Assembly (NCBI GenBank): GCA_903930225.1
Contig: CAIYXV010000118.1
Span: forward strand, 1 to 46,637
DNA from: an uncultured bacterium
Lineage (GTDB): Bacteria > Margulisbacteria > WOR-1 > XYC2-FULL-46-14 > WPAF01
Reading direction: 5' to 3'
Length of the DNA stretch: 46,637 nt
Shown here: piece by piece, positions 10,312 through 20,071 of the stretch
Position numbering within the stretch: position 1 is the stretch's first letter
Layout of the letters: the number at the start of each line of letters is the position of its first letter
The notes under the pieces: model-generated
Seen by the model: only the letters and a program-made list of their open reading frames with translations
Told to the model about the DNA's origin: nothing
Databases searched by the model: none
Translations under genes and position numbers: made by a program

Positions 10312-12840
10312 ATGACCGAAGAGTTTGATATAAGGAACATAAAAGGGCTGGGCGAAAGCGAAGCCGCGGAGCGGTTAAAAAAAGAAGGGTTCAATGAACT
10401 TCCCGCGCAAAAAAGCCGCAACTTTATCCAGATCTTGATAAGCGTCGTCAAAGAGCCGATGCTGATGCTCCTTCTTTTCAGCGGCCTGATCTATCTTTTT
10501 CTCGGCGAAGCAAGGGATGCCGCCATGCTGCTGCTGTTCGTGGTGGTCGTGGTCGGCATAACGTTCGTCCAGGAAAGAAGGACCGAACGGGCGCTCGACG
10601 CGCTCAAGAACCTTTCCAGTCCCCGGGCGCTGGTCATCCGTGACGGAAAACAGGTAAGGATCCCGGGGCGGGAAGTGGTTCGGGACGATATTATGATCTT
10701 GAGGGAAGGCGACCGCGTTCCTGCCGATGCTACCGTGATCTTCTCCGGCAATCTTACGATCAACGAATCTCTTCTCACCGGCGAATCGCTGGCAGTCCGC
10801 AAAACAGAGTGGGACGGTAAGACGGAATTCAGACAGCCGGGTGGGGAAGACCTTCCGTTCGTTTTTTCCGGCACGCTGGTAGTGCAGGGACACGGTGTCG
10901 CCCGGGTCGCCAGGGTCGGAGCGAATACTGAAATGGGAAAGATCGGACGGGCGATCGGGTCCATTGAAGAAGAAGATACTCAACTCAAAAAAGAAACGGC
11001 GCGGCTGGTACGCGACTTCACGATCGGCGGGCTGGCCCTTTGCCTGCTCGTGATCCTGATCTACGGCGTGACCCGCGGGGACTGGCTCAACGGGTTCCTT
11101 GCCGGTTTGAGTTTGAGCATGGCGATGCTTCCCGAAGAGTTCGCGGTGGTGCTTCTCATATTTTTAAGCCTGGGCGCCTGGAGAATGTCCAAGCGCCAGG
11201 TCTTAACAAGGCGGATGCAGGCGATCGAGACTTTGGGTTCGGCGACCGTGCTTTGCGTGGATAAGACCGGCACCATTACCATGAATAAAATGGTAATGAG
11301 CGAACTTTTGGCGAACGGCGAGCACTGCCGGGTGGACGGTATAACAGGCAATCTACCCGAAAAATTCCATGACCTGCTTGAATTCGGCAATCTCGCCAGT
11401 CAAAAAGATCCGTTCGATCCGGTGGAAAATGAGATCAAAGACGCGACTGAAAAATTCCTGGGAAACAGCGAGCATATCCACCATAACTGGAAACTGGTAA
11501 GAGAATACGCGCTGTCTAAGCACCTGCTCGCGCTTTCCCATGTCTGGGAGTCGCCGGATAAGATGAACTATGTAGTCGCCGCCAAAGGCGCTCCGGAAGC
11601 GATCTTAGACCTGTGCCATTTGCCCGAAAATGAAAAGCAATCCCTGCTGCAATGGGTGCATAAGATGTCTAATAACGGCTTGAGGATACTCGGAGTAGCG
11701 AAGGCGCAGTTTGAGAAGGGCTCTCTTCCCCGGGAACAGCATGACTTTAGTTTCACATTTGTCGGACTGATTGGGTTCGTTGACCCGGTGCGGCCCAGCG
11801 TGACGGAGTCGCTGAAAGAATGTTACGAGGCCGGGATCCGCGTGATCATGATCACCGGGGATTATCCGGGCACCGCCCAGCACGTAGCGAAGCAGATCGG
11901 CCTTAAAAATCCCGACAAATTTATCACCGGAGCGGAGATCAAGAACATGGATTTTAACCAGCTAAGGGAAAGACTGCTTGATACCAATATCTTTGCCCGC
12001 GTGGTGCCCGAGCAGAAGCTGGAGATCGTTTCCGCGCTCAAGGCGAACGGCGAGATCGTGGCCATGACCGGCGACGGGGTCAACGACGCGCCCGCGCTCA
12101 AACTGGCGCAGATCGGGGTGGCGATGGGGGAGCGGGGTACCGATGTGGCGCGCGAGTCGGCCGACCTGGTCCTGTTGGACGATAATTTCTCCTCGATCGT
12201 AGAGGCGGTCCGGATGGGAAGAAGGATCTACGATAATCTTAGAAAAGCGATCTCATATATCTTTTCGGTCCATGTCCCGATCGCGGGCATGGCGCTTTTG
12301 CCGGTGCTGTTTAAAATGCCGCTGGTCCTTTTGCCTGCCCACATCGCGTTCCTCGAACTGATCATCGATCCCGCCTGCTCGACCGTTTACGAGGCGGAGC
12401 CGGAAGAATCAAACATCATGAAAAGACCGCCCCGCCGCCTCGACCAGCCGCTGTTCGACCGGTCGACCTTTTTCACCAGCCTATTCCAGGGTTTAAGCGT
12501 TCTGGCGGTCGTTTTTATGGTCTTCTTTATCGCGCTTTATCTGGGCAAGGGGGAGCTGGACGCGCGAACGCTCACCTTTACCGCGCTGGTCGTGGCCAAT
12601 CTGTCCCTTATCATTGTCAACCTTTCCTGGGAGAGAAGGATCAGGGATATTCTTTTTGACAACAATCCCGCTCTCCGTTTTGTGACGGCGGGCGCGGTTA
12701 TTTCACTGGGACTTATCCTATACGTTCCTTTTTTAAGGGAAATGTTCCATTTTTCCATCCTTCACGCCAGTGATGTTTTAAGCGCGGTCCTGGCGGGAGC
12801 GGTCAGCGTGCTGTGGATCAGGGCGGTAAGAAAAAAATGA
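10312..12840 (+). CDS. cation-translocating P-type ATPase (P2-like)
   Basis: DKTGTITMNKM phosphorylation site, TGES, TGDGVNDAPALK, MLPEEFAVV M4 motif. Confidence 0.95.
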   Translation: MTEEFDIRNIKGLGESEAAERLKKEGFNELPAQKSRNFIQILISVVKEPMLMLLLFSGLIYLFLGEARDAAMLLLFVVVVVGITFVQERRTERALDALKNLSSPRALVIRDGKQVRIPGREVVRDDIMILREGDRVPADATVIFSGNLTINESLLTGESLAVRKTEWDGKTEFRQPGGEDLPFVFSGTLVVQGHGVARVARVGANTEMGKIGRAIGSIEEEDTQLKKETARLVRDFTIGGLALCLLVILIYGVTRGDWLNGFLAGLSLSMAMLPEEFAVVLLIFLSLGAWRMSKRQVLTRRMQAIETLGSATVLCVDKTGTITMNKMVMSELLANGEHCRVDGITGNLPEKFHDLLEFGNLASQKDPFDPVENEIKDATEKFLGNSEHIHHNWKLVREYALSKHLLALSHVWESPDKMNYVVAAKGAPEAILDLCHLPENEKQSLLQWVHKMSNNGLRILGVAKAQFEKGSLPREQHDFSFTFVGLIGFVDPVRPSVTESLKECYEAGIRVIMITGDYPGTAQHVAKQIGLKNPDKFITGAEIKNMDFNQLRERLLDTNIFARVVPEQKLEIVSALKANGEIVAMTGDGVNDAPALKLAQIGVAMGERGTDVARESADLVLLDDNFSSIVEAVRMGRRIYDNLRKAISYIFSVHVPIAGMALLPVLFKMPLVLLPAHIAFLELIIDPACSTVYEAEPEESNIMKRPPRRLDQPLFDRSTFFTSLFQGLSVLAVVFMVFFIALYLGKGELDARTLTFTALVVANLSLIIVNLSWERRIRDILFDNNPALRFVTAGAVISLGLILYVPFLREMFHFSILHASDVLSAVLAGAVSVLWIRAVRKK

Positions 12841-12952
12841 AAAATAAGATCGATCTGCTTTCGGGCGACGAGGCATTGGGAGCGTCGATCGCTGGGCTTT
12901 GATCTTTTTTATCATGCAAGTTTTTGGCTTCAAAATACGATAAAATATATGT

Positions 12953-13741
12953 ATGGCAGACCAATCAATTGCACCTATAAATCCTAATATCAGCGGCCAG
13001 AAAGAAGCTGTGGCCGGGAACCAATCCATTGCTTTTACCTCGACCGACCGCAAATTGATCGAAGAGCGGGGAGGGGAAATCAACAAAGCCCGCTCCTTTA
13101 AGGATATTTTCAATCAAAAAGGCCTTGCCGCGAAAGTAGAGAACGAAGAGACCACAGTCGAGCCGGGGCTGGATGTTGATATCCAGGAGCTGGCAAAAAG
13201 AAAACGCGACCACGCGCAGATGCTTAGCAATTCACCGGTCAAAGCGGTGCGCGACAAGATTGACACCTCGGGGGGGAATCTGCCGCCGCCACCCGCCGAC
13301 ATGAACCGGGGGCAGGATGAAGAGGTAAAAGAAGACCTGGAGACGGCGGATATCGGCAAGAAGACCGCGCAGATCGTCAAGGAGCTGAACATGCATCCGG
13401 ACGACATCGTGGATAAATTCCATCTTGATGAAAAAGACCTCTATAACCTGGTATTCAAGATCAAGGACCTGCACTTAAAGCGGCTGCTGACCAACGACCG
13501 AAAGGAATATCTGGAACTGACCGATATTATAAAAAAGGAAACGGTGGCCGCAGCCAAGCCGGAGGCGAAGGAATGGATCGAGAACCGGCTCAACCTGCTC
13601 ACGCTTTCATCCTCCCAGTACAAGCTCAAACTGCTGGATTCGCTGAAGACCATGGGGTGGAGCGACGAACAAAGGGAATCGGTCAAGTGGCTGCAGCAGA
13701 TCGCGGACAAATACTCTAAAGAAACGCGCGGACCAGAGTAA
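12953..13741 (+). CDS. hypothetical protein, alpha-helical, no recognised domain
   Basis: 262-aa ORF; TAAAAT 6 nt before ATG; converges with the GDT1 gene. Confidence 0.75.
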   Translation: MADQSIAPINPNISGQKEAVAGNQSIAFTSTDRKLIEERGGEINKARSFKDIFNQKGLAAKVENEETTVEPGLDVDIQELAKRKRDHAQMLSNSPVKAVRDKIDTSGGNLPPPPADMNRGQDEEVKEDLETADIGKKTAQIVKELNMHPDDIVDKFHLDEKDLYNLVFKIKDLHLKRLLTNDRKEYLELTDIIKKETVAAAKPEAKEWIENRLNLLTLSSSQYKLKLLDSLKTMGWSDEQRESVKWLQQIADKYSKETRGPE

Positions 13742-14291
13742 GAACGCCGAAGATCAGGAATACCCCGGCAGAGATCCATTGGATATGCTCACCTTTGATG
13801 AAACGCTTTACCCACGAACCGGCCAGCGCGGCCAGCGCGTTCACTGCCGCCATTCCCAATGTCGCTCCGATCCATACCTGGATGGGGGTCCCGTATTTCG
13901 CGGTCAGGGTGAGGGTTGCCAACTGGGTCTTGTCCCCGAATTCAGCGATGAAAAAAGAGATGAAAATAAAAATAAAAGGATGATCGGATCTGATCGATCC
14001 GGTCTTCTCCTCGTCCGTAACTTCTTCTTTACCAAAGATCGCCCATAACCCAAAGATAATAAAGAGTATTCCGGCGAAAGCCTGCAGATAGAAACCGGGG
14101 ATGAGGCGGTTTACCGCTTCGCCGAAGATGACTGCCAGCGCCATGAGGGCGGCGGTGGCGGTCGTGACCGCGCCGATCACGATCGCAGCGGGGAACCGGG
14201 TCGACAGCCCGAGCGTTAAAAGCTGGGTCTTATCGCCCAGCTCCGCTCCGGCTATGATCAGAAAAGCAGCAGCTAAAGGCCAGAAGTTCAT
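13716..14291 (-). CDS. TMEM165/GDT1 family cation transporter
   Basis: Two ELGDKTQLLTLGL / EFGDKTQLATLTL motifs (E-x-G-D-K/R-T/S). Confidence 0.96.
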   Translation of the reverse strand: MNFWPLAAAFLIIAGAELGDKTQLLTLGLSTRFPAAIVIGAVTTATAALMALAVIFGEAVNRLIPGFYLQAFAGILFIIFGLWAIFGKEEVTDEEKTGSIRSDHPFIFIFISFFIAEFGDKTQLATLTLTAKYGTPIQVWIGATLGMAAVNALAALAGSWVKRFIKGEHIQWISAGVFLIFGVLTLVRAFL

Positions 14292-14297
14292 TGATGG

Positions 14298-14303
14298 ATT
14301 ATA
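14298..14303 (-). promoter_or_regulatory. -10 element of leaderless promoter (GDT1 gene)
   Basis: TATAAT on minus strand, 6 nt before ATG at 14291. Confidence 0.6.
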
Positions 14304-14412
14304 TCAAATCGCGCCGGATAATAACCTGTTTATATTAAAATTACGGGATCTTTATTGTCTTTATGAGCGGCCGCTCTTTACAACTATAAATGTTTACCAT
14401 ATAATCTTGGAT

Positions 14413-14883
14413 ATGAATGAAAAAATGGTGAAAGTCGATCTATGCTGTGGTCCAAATAAGCCGGAAGGATTTATCGGCGTTGATACTGTGAAATGCCCGG
14501 GTGTTGATATTGTGGCTGATTTAAATGAAAGATTTCCCTTTGAAGATAATTATATTGATCAGTTAAGAGCCCACGATGCGATCGAACACCTGGCCGATAA
14601 AATACACACTATGAATGAAATTTGGAGAATTTGTAAAAATGGCGCGGCGGTTGACATTAAAGTCCCTTCCACTGATGGGAGAGGCGCCTTTCAAGACCCC
14701 ACTCATGTTAGTTATTGGAATATTAACTCATTTTATTATTACACATCAAATAATCCCGTCTTATATGAGCATTCAAGGAGATATGGATTTAAAGGAAATT
14801 TTAAGATAGAAAGTATTTATAATATAAGCGGCATTGATTGTGTAGTCCACGTAATAACAAAACTAATAGTGATCAAAGCATAA
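14413..14883 (+). CDS. SAM-dependent methyltransferase-like protein
   Basis: KVDLCCGPNKPEGFIGVDTVKCPGVDIVADLNERFPFEDNYIDQLRAHDAIEHL; ATG at 14413 is preferred over the upstream ORF start (TATAAT 7 nt upstream). Confidence 0.8.
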   Translation: MNEKMVKVDLCCGPNKPEGFIGVDTVKCPGVDIVADLNERFPFEDNYIDQLRAHDAIEHLADKIHTMNEIWRICKNGAAVDIKVPSTDGRGAFQDPTHVSYWNINSFYYYTSNNPVLYEHSRRYGFKGNFKIESIYNISGIDCVVHVITKLIVIKA

Positions 14884-14959
14884 ACTATTTGTAATCCCTT
14901 ATAATACTTGACGGATGGTACCAAATCGCGGCGAATAAATGCTATAATGTCCCCGCCAT

Positions 14960-15889
14960 ATGACAGAATTTTCAGTAATAATACCGCTGTTGAACGAACA
15001 GGAAGTTATTCCCTCGACCTATCTTAAGCTGAAAGAGATCATGGATGGGTTAAAATCACCCTACGAGCTGATCTTCATCAATGACGGCAGCACCGATCGC
15101 TCCGCCTCCATTATCAAAGAGATCGCGGGGCGGGATGCTAAGATCAAGCTGTTGAGCTTTTCGAGGAATTTCGGCCAGGAGGCGGCATTTAGCGCCGGCC
15201 TGGAGTTCGCTTCGGGCCGGGCCGTGATCTTTATCGACGCCGATCTCCAGGACCCGCCTGAGGTCATACCGAAAATGATCGAAAAGTGGAAACAGGGATA
15301 CGAGATCGTCTACGGCCGGAGGTTAAAAAGGGAAGGGGAAAGCTTTTTTAAAAGATGGTCTTCGGATCTATTCTACCGCTTTTTAAAAAGGATGTCCGAT
15401 CACGACATCCCGGTCGATGTCGGGTACTTCCGGCTGATCGATCGAAAGGTGTGCGAGGTTATAAAGGGCCTCCGGGAAAAGAGCCGGTTTTTGCGCGGTC
15501 TCATCAGCTGGACCGGCTTCAGGCAGGCTTCGGTCGATTACGTCCGGGTTAAACGAAAAGCAGGCGATACCAAATATCCACTCGGCCGAATGATCGAGCT
15601 TTCGCTTGCCGCAGTCACTTCTTTTTCCTACAAGCCCCTGCGGATCGCCACCTGGCTTGGATTCATCCTTTCGATCATGAGCTTTATTTATCTTCTGGTC
15701 GTGTTGTTCGAAAAAATATTCACTTCGAGCACGGTTTCAGGCTGGACTTCGATCATCGCGATCAACCTGTTCTTTAACGGAGTGGTCCTTATCATTTTAG
15801 GCATCATCGGGGAATATATCGGACGGATCTACGAGGAGGCTAAGGACCGGCCTTTATATATCATTGCGGACAAGACGGGTTTCAATTAG
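14960..15889 (+). CDS. family 2 glycosyltransferase with C-terminal TM segments (DPM1/GtrB-like)
   Basis: SVIIPLLNEQEVIP, FINDGSTDRS, FIDADLQDPPE, two C-terminal TM helices. Confidence 0.95.
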   Translation: MTEFSVIIPLLNEQEVIPSTYLKLKEIMDGLKSPYELIFINDGSTDRSASIIKEIAGRDAKIKLLSFSRNFGQEAAFSAGLEFASGRAVIFIDADLQDPPEVIPKMIEKWKQGYEIVYGRRLKREGESFFKRWSSDLFYRFLKRMSDHDIPVDVGYFRLIDRKVCEVIKGLREKSRFLRGLISWTGFRQASVDYVRVKRKAGDTKYPLGRMIELSLAAVTSFSYKPLRIATWLGFILSIMSFIYLLVVLFEKIFTSSTVSGWTSIIAINLFFNGVVLIILGIIGEYIGRIYEEAKDRPLYIIADKTGFN

Positions 15890-17007
15890 CGGAGGTCGTG
15901 CAGCAGCGCTTTCCATTCCCTCACGAACAAATTGATGTCGAAGATCTTCGACGCGTATTCTCTTTTTTCATCATTGACGATGTCCCCGCTGTTCAATACC
16001 TGCTCCATTTTATCCGCCAGGTCTTTTGAGTTTCCCGCTTTCGCGATCTTTCCCATGCCGGTGATCTGCACCGGCACCCTGACCCCCGGAAGGTCGGTCG
16101 CGATCACGGGCTTTCCGAAGAGCATCGCTTCCGCCTGTACCATTCCGAACACCTCGGTCTTGCCGATCGAGGGAAGCACCAGGCAGTCGATGTTCTTGTA
16201 GAACGCGCCCAGGGCCCCGCCGCTTAATTTACCAAGAAAGATGTGCCGGATATCTTTTTCAACCAGGCGATTGATGATCTTTTTGGAGTAGGGGTCTTCG
16301 GCCGAATGGAGTCCGGCGAAAACCAGTACCGGGTCTTTCAAATTGGCTTGCGCGACCGCGTCGATCAGATGTTCGATCCCTTTTTCGCTAATGATCCGGC
16401 CGCTGTAGCCGATCCAGATATTCCCGCCCTTGCGGTTTTTCAGCTCTTCGAACTTTTCTTCATCTACCGGGACCGGTTCGATCGGAGGCAGGATGTAGAT
16501 CAGTCTTTCATTGAACCGACTGATGCTCTTCTTGCTCTGGGCAAAATCCCGGGTATGGGTCACGATCCGGTCGGAGAGGGCGAGCTGAAAAAACACGAAT
16601 GCGTTGAGCAGCCAGTCGAACATTTTTCCGGCCGGGCCGCCGATCCCGTAATCGCAATTATAGATGGATACGGTCTTTTTTTTCAGCAGGCGGGCGAGGA
16701 TAAGGGCGGAAAGCCCTTCGAAATTAGGAAGATTTACCACCACGGCATCCGAATTTTTGATATCCCGATAGATCCGGAAGGGGTAGAACGGCATCAAAAA
16801 CCCTCCCGGGATCTTCATCAGGCCGCTAAGCCTTCGAACCTCCGCGCGGTCGATCGTCTCATTAGCCGGAAGGTCTCTTTTGAATTTGGCAGTCAGTACT
16901 TTTATCTTGAAACCCTCTTCGGACAGGTGTTTGACCAGCCGGTAGGGATATTTAACAATCCCTGTAACATTAGGGGACCAGTAAGTTGAGATCAGACTGA
17001 TTTTCAT
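15886..17007 (-). CDS. group 1 / GT4 glycosyltransferase
   Basis: GYSGRIISEKGIEHLIDA, VLPSIGKTEVFGMVQAEAMLFGKPVIATDLPGV. Confidence 0.93.
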   Translation of the reverse strand: MKISLISTYWSPNVTGIVKYPYRLVKHLSEEGFKIKVLTAKFKRDLPANETIDRAEVRRLSGLMKIPGGFLMPFYPFRIYRDIKNSDAVVVNLPNFEGLSALILARLLKKKTVSIYNCDYGIGGPAGKMFDWLLNAFVFFQLALSDRIVTHTRDFAQSKKSISRFNERLIYILPPIEPVPVDEEKFEELKNRKGGNIWIGYSGRIISEKGIEHLIDAVAQANLKDPVLVFAGLHSAEDPYSKKIINRLVEKDIRHIFLGKLSGGALGAFYKNIDCLVLPSIGKTEVFGMVQAEAMLFGKPVIATDLPGVRVPVQITGMGKIAKAGNSKDLADKMEQVLNSGDIVNDEKREYASKIFDINLFVREWKALLHDLR

Positions 17008-17112
17008 ATGCCGGACTTAATGATACCAAAAACCGGACGAGTATACGAGAAATATTTTACGGCGGGATAACCTTCTTTTTGAAATCACGGCCTCGTGTGA
17101 TAAGATAATATC

Positions 17113-18138
17113 ATGAAGATCGTACTTATTGGCCTGCCGCAGGCCGGACACCAGCAGCTTTTTTCAATATTGACCGGCATACCGCTTGAGACCGTCATGC
17201 TCAAGCCGATGGAGGTCCAGCAGGGGATATCGGAAATAGGTGACCTGCGCTTTGACCGCCTGGTTAAACTGTATAATCCTAAAAAAGTCGCGCGCGCGCG
17301 GATCGAGTATACGCTTCTTCCTGATTTTAACCTTCAAGGCCCGTTAAAAGAATTAATCTTTACCCAGTTAAAAAATGCCGATGAGATCTGCTTTATAGTG
17401 AAACAAGAATCGGCGGTATCAGATCTTCTAAACTTTAAATCCGAAATGGTCATTTACGATACGATGCTGGTGGAAAAGAGGTTGGACAGTATCAGCAAAG
17501 AACAGCGGAAAAAATACTCGGAGATAAAGGAAAAAGAAAAAGAGATAATGGAAAGTTGCAAAAAGCAGCTGGAGTCGGAGAAAATGATCAAAGACCTTGA
17601 ATTTGCGGAAGACCAAATTAAAAATCTTAAAACCTATCAATTCTTTACGTTAAAGCCCATTTTTGCGGTCATCAACGTGTCCGAAGATAAGATAAAGGAT
17701 ACTTCGGTATCTTCCGAAGTCAGCGCAAAGACCGGTTTTCCCTGTGTCCAGCTTTGCGCCGAATTGGAAGAAGAGATCAGCCGGCTTACGCCCGATGAGC
17801 GGGAAGTATTCATGAAAGAGCTGGGGGTAGAGGAACCCGCCACCGCCAAGATGACCCGCATGGCTTACGAAGGGCTGGGGTTGATCTCGTACTTTACGGT
17901 TGGAGAGGACGAAGTAAAAGCCTGGTCGGTAAGAAAAGGCGCCTTCGCGCCCGAAGCGGGCGGAGTGATCCACTCGGACATTGAAAAGGGTTTTGTTCGC
18001 GCCGAAATGTGCAAGTATGACGATCTGCTCGCGGCCGGGTCGGAGCAGAAATTAAAAGACTCAGGTAAATTCTATCTAAAGGGCAGGGATTATCAGATCG
18101 AGGATGGAGATATCCTAAACTTCCGCTTCAACGTTTGA
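17113..18138 (+). CDS. YchF/Obg-like protein with degenerate G domain and intact TGS/DUF933 C-terminus
   Basis: G1 is GLPQAGHQQLF (no GKS/T); C-terminus GLISYFTVGEDEVKAWSVRKGAFAPEAGGVIHSDIEKGFVRAEM...FYLKGRDYQIEDGDILNFRFNV. Confidence 0.9.
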   Translation: MKIVLIGLPQAGHQQLFSILTGIPLETVMLKPMEVQQGISEIGDLRFDRLVKLYNPKKVARARIEYTLLPDFNLQGPLKELIFTQLKNADEICFIVKQESAVSDLLNFKSEMVIYDTMLVEKRLDSISKEQRKKYSEIKEKEKEIMESCKKQLESEKMIKDLEFAEDQIKNLKTYQFFTLKPIFAVINVSEDKIKDTSVSSEVSAKTGFPCVQLCAELEEEISRLTPDEREVFMKELGVEEPATAKMTRMAYEGLGLISYFTVGEDEVKAWSVRKGAFAPEAGGVIHSDIEKGFVRAEMCKYDDLLAAGSEQKLKDSGKFYLKGRDYQIEDGDILNFRFNV

Positions 18139-18202
18139 TCCGCTTTTACTAACCGGCCGACATACTGAAATCATCCCCAAAACATGACGATTAAATATTG
18201 GC

Positions 18203-19252
18203 ATGAAGATCGATACAAAAATACCTCTTTTAGCGACCGGCGAACCATTCTCGTGCGGTATATCTCCGAGCGTCCCATATATCAGGCGGTGTCTGGGGCC
18301 GAGGGCTGATCTTTTGCTCGGCCATCTGGCGGAAAGGAACGGCCGCTTATATGATCAGCATTATTTGAGCCCGGTGCCGACCTTAAGAAGCGTCAAGTTC
18401 ACCTATGAAGGACAGACCGTGCCGCCGATGGTGCTGGTAAAACCAGGAGAGGTAGCGCGTTTCCTCTCTTTCTATGAAGTAAATATCCATCTCTGGGAAT
18501 CGGAGCGGTACCGCGACCGCTATTCCGATTCTCTTTCCGGATTCATGGCTCTGGCCCAGTCCCCGCAGCGCCGGAATTTAAAGTATCTTGAAAATTATCT
18601 TCTGGTGCTGAAGCCGAACGGGAAAATGATCATGATCGCCGACGATCATACCCATGCCGCTTACGGGTTCGGGCTGGCGCGCCGGATGCAGGTTCTGCGC
18701 GATGACGCCGAGCTGTTCCACGTGGATGAGCACAAGGATAATTTTACGGACCGGGGGGTTGAAAAGCTTTTTGCGGAAAACCCATCACTGTATACTTTAT
18801 CCCAATACTGCAAGACCAGGCTGGAGATCGACAGTTATCTGGCTTACGCCTGCCGGGCCGGTTATTTTAAGCCCAGTAACATAAATTACATTCTGACGGA
18901 AAATCTGGGCAGGACGGAAGCCCCGCCTTACCAGCCGGCCGGCAACACGCTCAAAGAAGGAAAAATGCTCCTGCTCGAACAGGTCCCTGAAAAAATGAGA
19001 AAAGTGATCGCCCGCGGCGGAAGCGCGATCCTTAACCTTGACTTTGATATCCTGGCATACCGACACGAACCGATCTTTCCGGAAAAAAAGAAAGCCGAAT
19101 TAGCCGGGGTCGGGGAAGAGTGGGTGATGGGACATCTTATGGAGACTGCCAAGATCGCGGATTTCATATTTATTGCCACCAGCCCGGATTATTTTAATGT
19201 TTCAAAAGCTACGGTTGTGAGGCTGATAAAGGCGATCGTCGACGCCGCATAA
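18203..19252 (+). CDS. UPF0489-like protein (arginase-fold-like motifs)
   Basis: IADDHTHAAYGF, LFHVDEHKDNF, ILNLDFDIL acidic/His motifs. Confidence 0.6.
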   Translation: MKIDTKIPLLATGEPFSCGISPSVPYIRRCLGPRADLLLGHLAERNGRLYDQHYLSPVPTLRSVKFTYEGQTVPPMVLVKPGEVARFLSFYEVNIHLWESERYRDRYSDSLSGFMALAQSPQRRNLKYLENYLLVLKPNGKMIMIADDHTHAAYGFGLARRMQVLRDDAELFHVDEHKDNFTDRGVEKLFAENPSLYTLSQYCKTRLEIDSYLAYACRAGYFKPSNINYILTENLGRTEAPPYQPAGNTLKEGKMLLLEQVPEKMRKVIARGGSAILNLDFDILAYRHEPIFPEKKKAELAGVGEEWVMGHLMETAKIADFIFIATSPDYFNVSKATVVRLIKAIVDAA

Positions 19253-19282
19253 AAAAAGAGGGCCGGTTAAGACCCTCTTTTT
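19253..19282. terminator. bidirectional intrinsic terminator
   Basis: AAAAAGAGGG-ccggttaaga-CCCTCTTTTT, 10-bp stem, A/T tracts on both sides, between convergent genes. Confidence 0.88.
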
Positions 19283-19302
19283 GATAATTTACACAACTAT
19301 TG

Positions 19303-19533
19303 TTATTTCGCCTTTTTGTTGTGCTTTTTTTCCGCTTTTACCGGGACTGCCTTCTCGGTTGTTGCCTTTACTTCCTTGTTGGTAGTAACGGTTTTGGTTT
19401 CAACCGTTGCTATGGATGTTTTTTCTTCAACCGGCTTCGCTGCCTTTTCTGCGGACGGGGCGCAACCCATGATCAGAACAGAGGCAAACAATACGAACGA
19501 TATCAACGCGATCGATTTCTTCATATTTTCCAC
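19303..19533 (-). CDS. small lipoprotein, Lys/Thr/Val-rich
   Basis: MKKSIALISFVLFASVLIMGCAPS lipobox; AGGAGG SD. Confidence 0.75.
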   Translation of the reverse strand: MENMKKSIALISFVLFASVLIMGCAPSAEKAAKPVEEKTSIATVETKTVTTNKEVKATTEKAVPVKAEKKHNKKAK

Positions 19534-19606
19534 CTCCTTAGTCGCTTAACAAATTACTTTGTATTATATATTAGCCACCGGACGATTTCAATCGAGAAGA
19601 AAGAGG

Positions 19607-19643
19607 TTGACAAAGAGTAGCACTGGATATAAAATGGTGCTAC
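19607..19643 (+). promoter_or_regulatory. nikR promoter with putative NikR operator
   Basis: TTGACA (19607-19612) N17 TAAAAT (19630-19635); dyad GTAGCAC (19617-19623) N13 GTGCTAC (19637-19643). Confidence 0.8.
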
Positions 19644-19644
19644 C

Positions 19645-20070
19645 ATGACAAAGGAAAGAGTGATCCGTTTTGGCGTTTCAATGGTCCCCGAGCTGCTTGG
19701 CAAGTTCGACCGGCTAATAAAAGAAAAAGGATATACCAACCGCTCCGAAGCGGTACGCGACATGGTCCGGGACAATATGGTTGAGAAGGAATGGGAAGAG
19801 GTTAAAGGCGAGGTGGTCGGCACGGTCACTCTGGTCTATAGCCACCACGTTCACGATCTTGCCGATAAGCTGACCGATATCCAGCATCACCACTGCAAAG
19901 CCATTGTTTCTACCACGCATATTCATCTTGATGAGCATAATTGCCTTGAGGTAATGATCATGAAAGGTAAAAGCGACGAGGTAAAAGCGATCGCCGAAAG
20001 ACTGATCAGCACGAAGGGTGTAAAGCATGGAAAGCTGGTTATGACTTCTACAGGAAAGGGCTTAAAATAA
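19645..20070 (+). CDS. nikR: nickel-responsive transcriptional regulator NikR
   Basis: RHH N-terminus [41 protein letters not shown]-type domain with [30 protein letters not shown] Ni ligands. Confidence 0.97.
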   Translation: MTKERVIRFGVSMVPELLGKFDRLIKEKGYTNRSEAVRDMVRDNMVEKEWEEVKGEVVGTVTLVYSHHVHDLADKLTDIQHHHCKAIVSTTHIHLDEHNCLEVMIMKGKSDEVKAIAERLISTKGVKHGKLVMTSTGKGLK

Positions 20071-20071
20071 A

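Noticed and set aside
14101-14412. N-terminal extension of the 14413 methyltransferase ORF
   Set aside because: Extension is antisense to the GDT1 gene and includes the intergenic promoter region; TATAAT 7 nt before the internal ATG 14413 supports the shorter protein.
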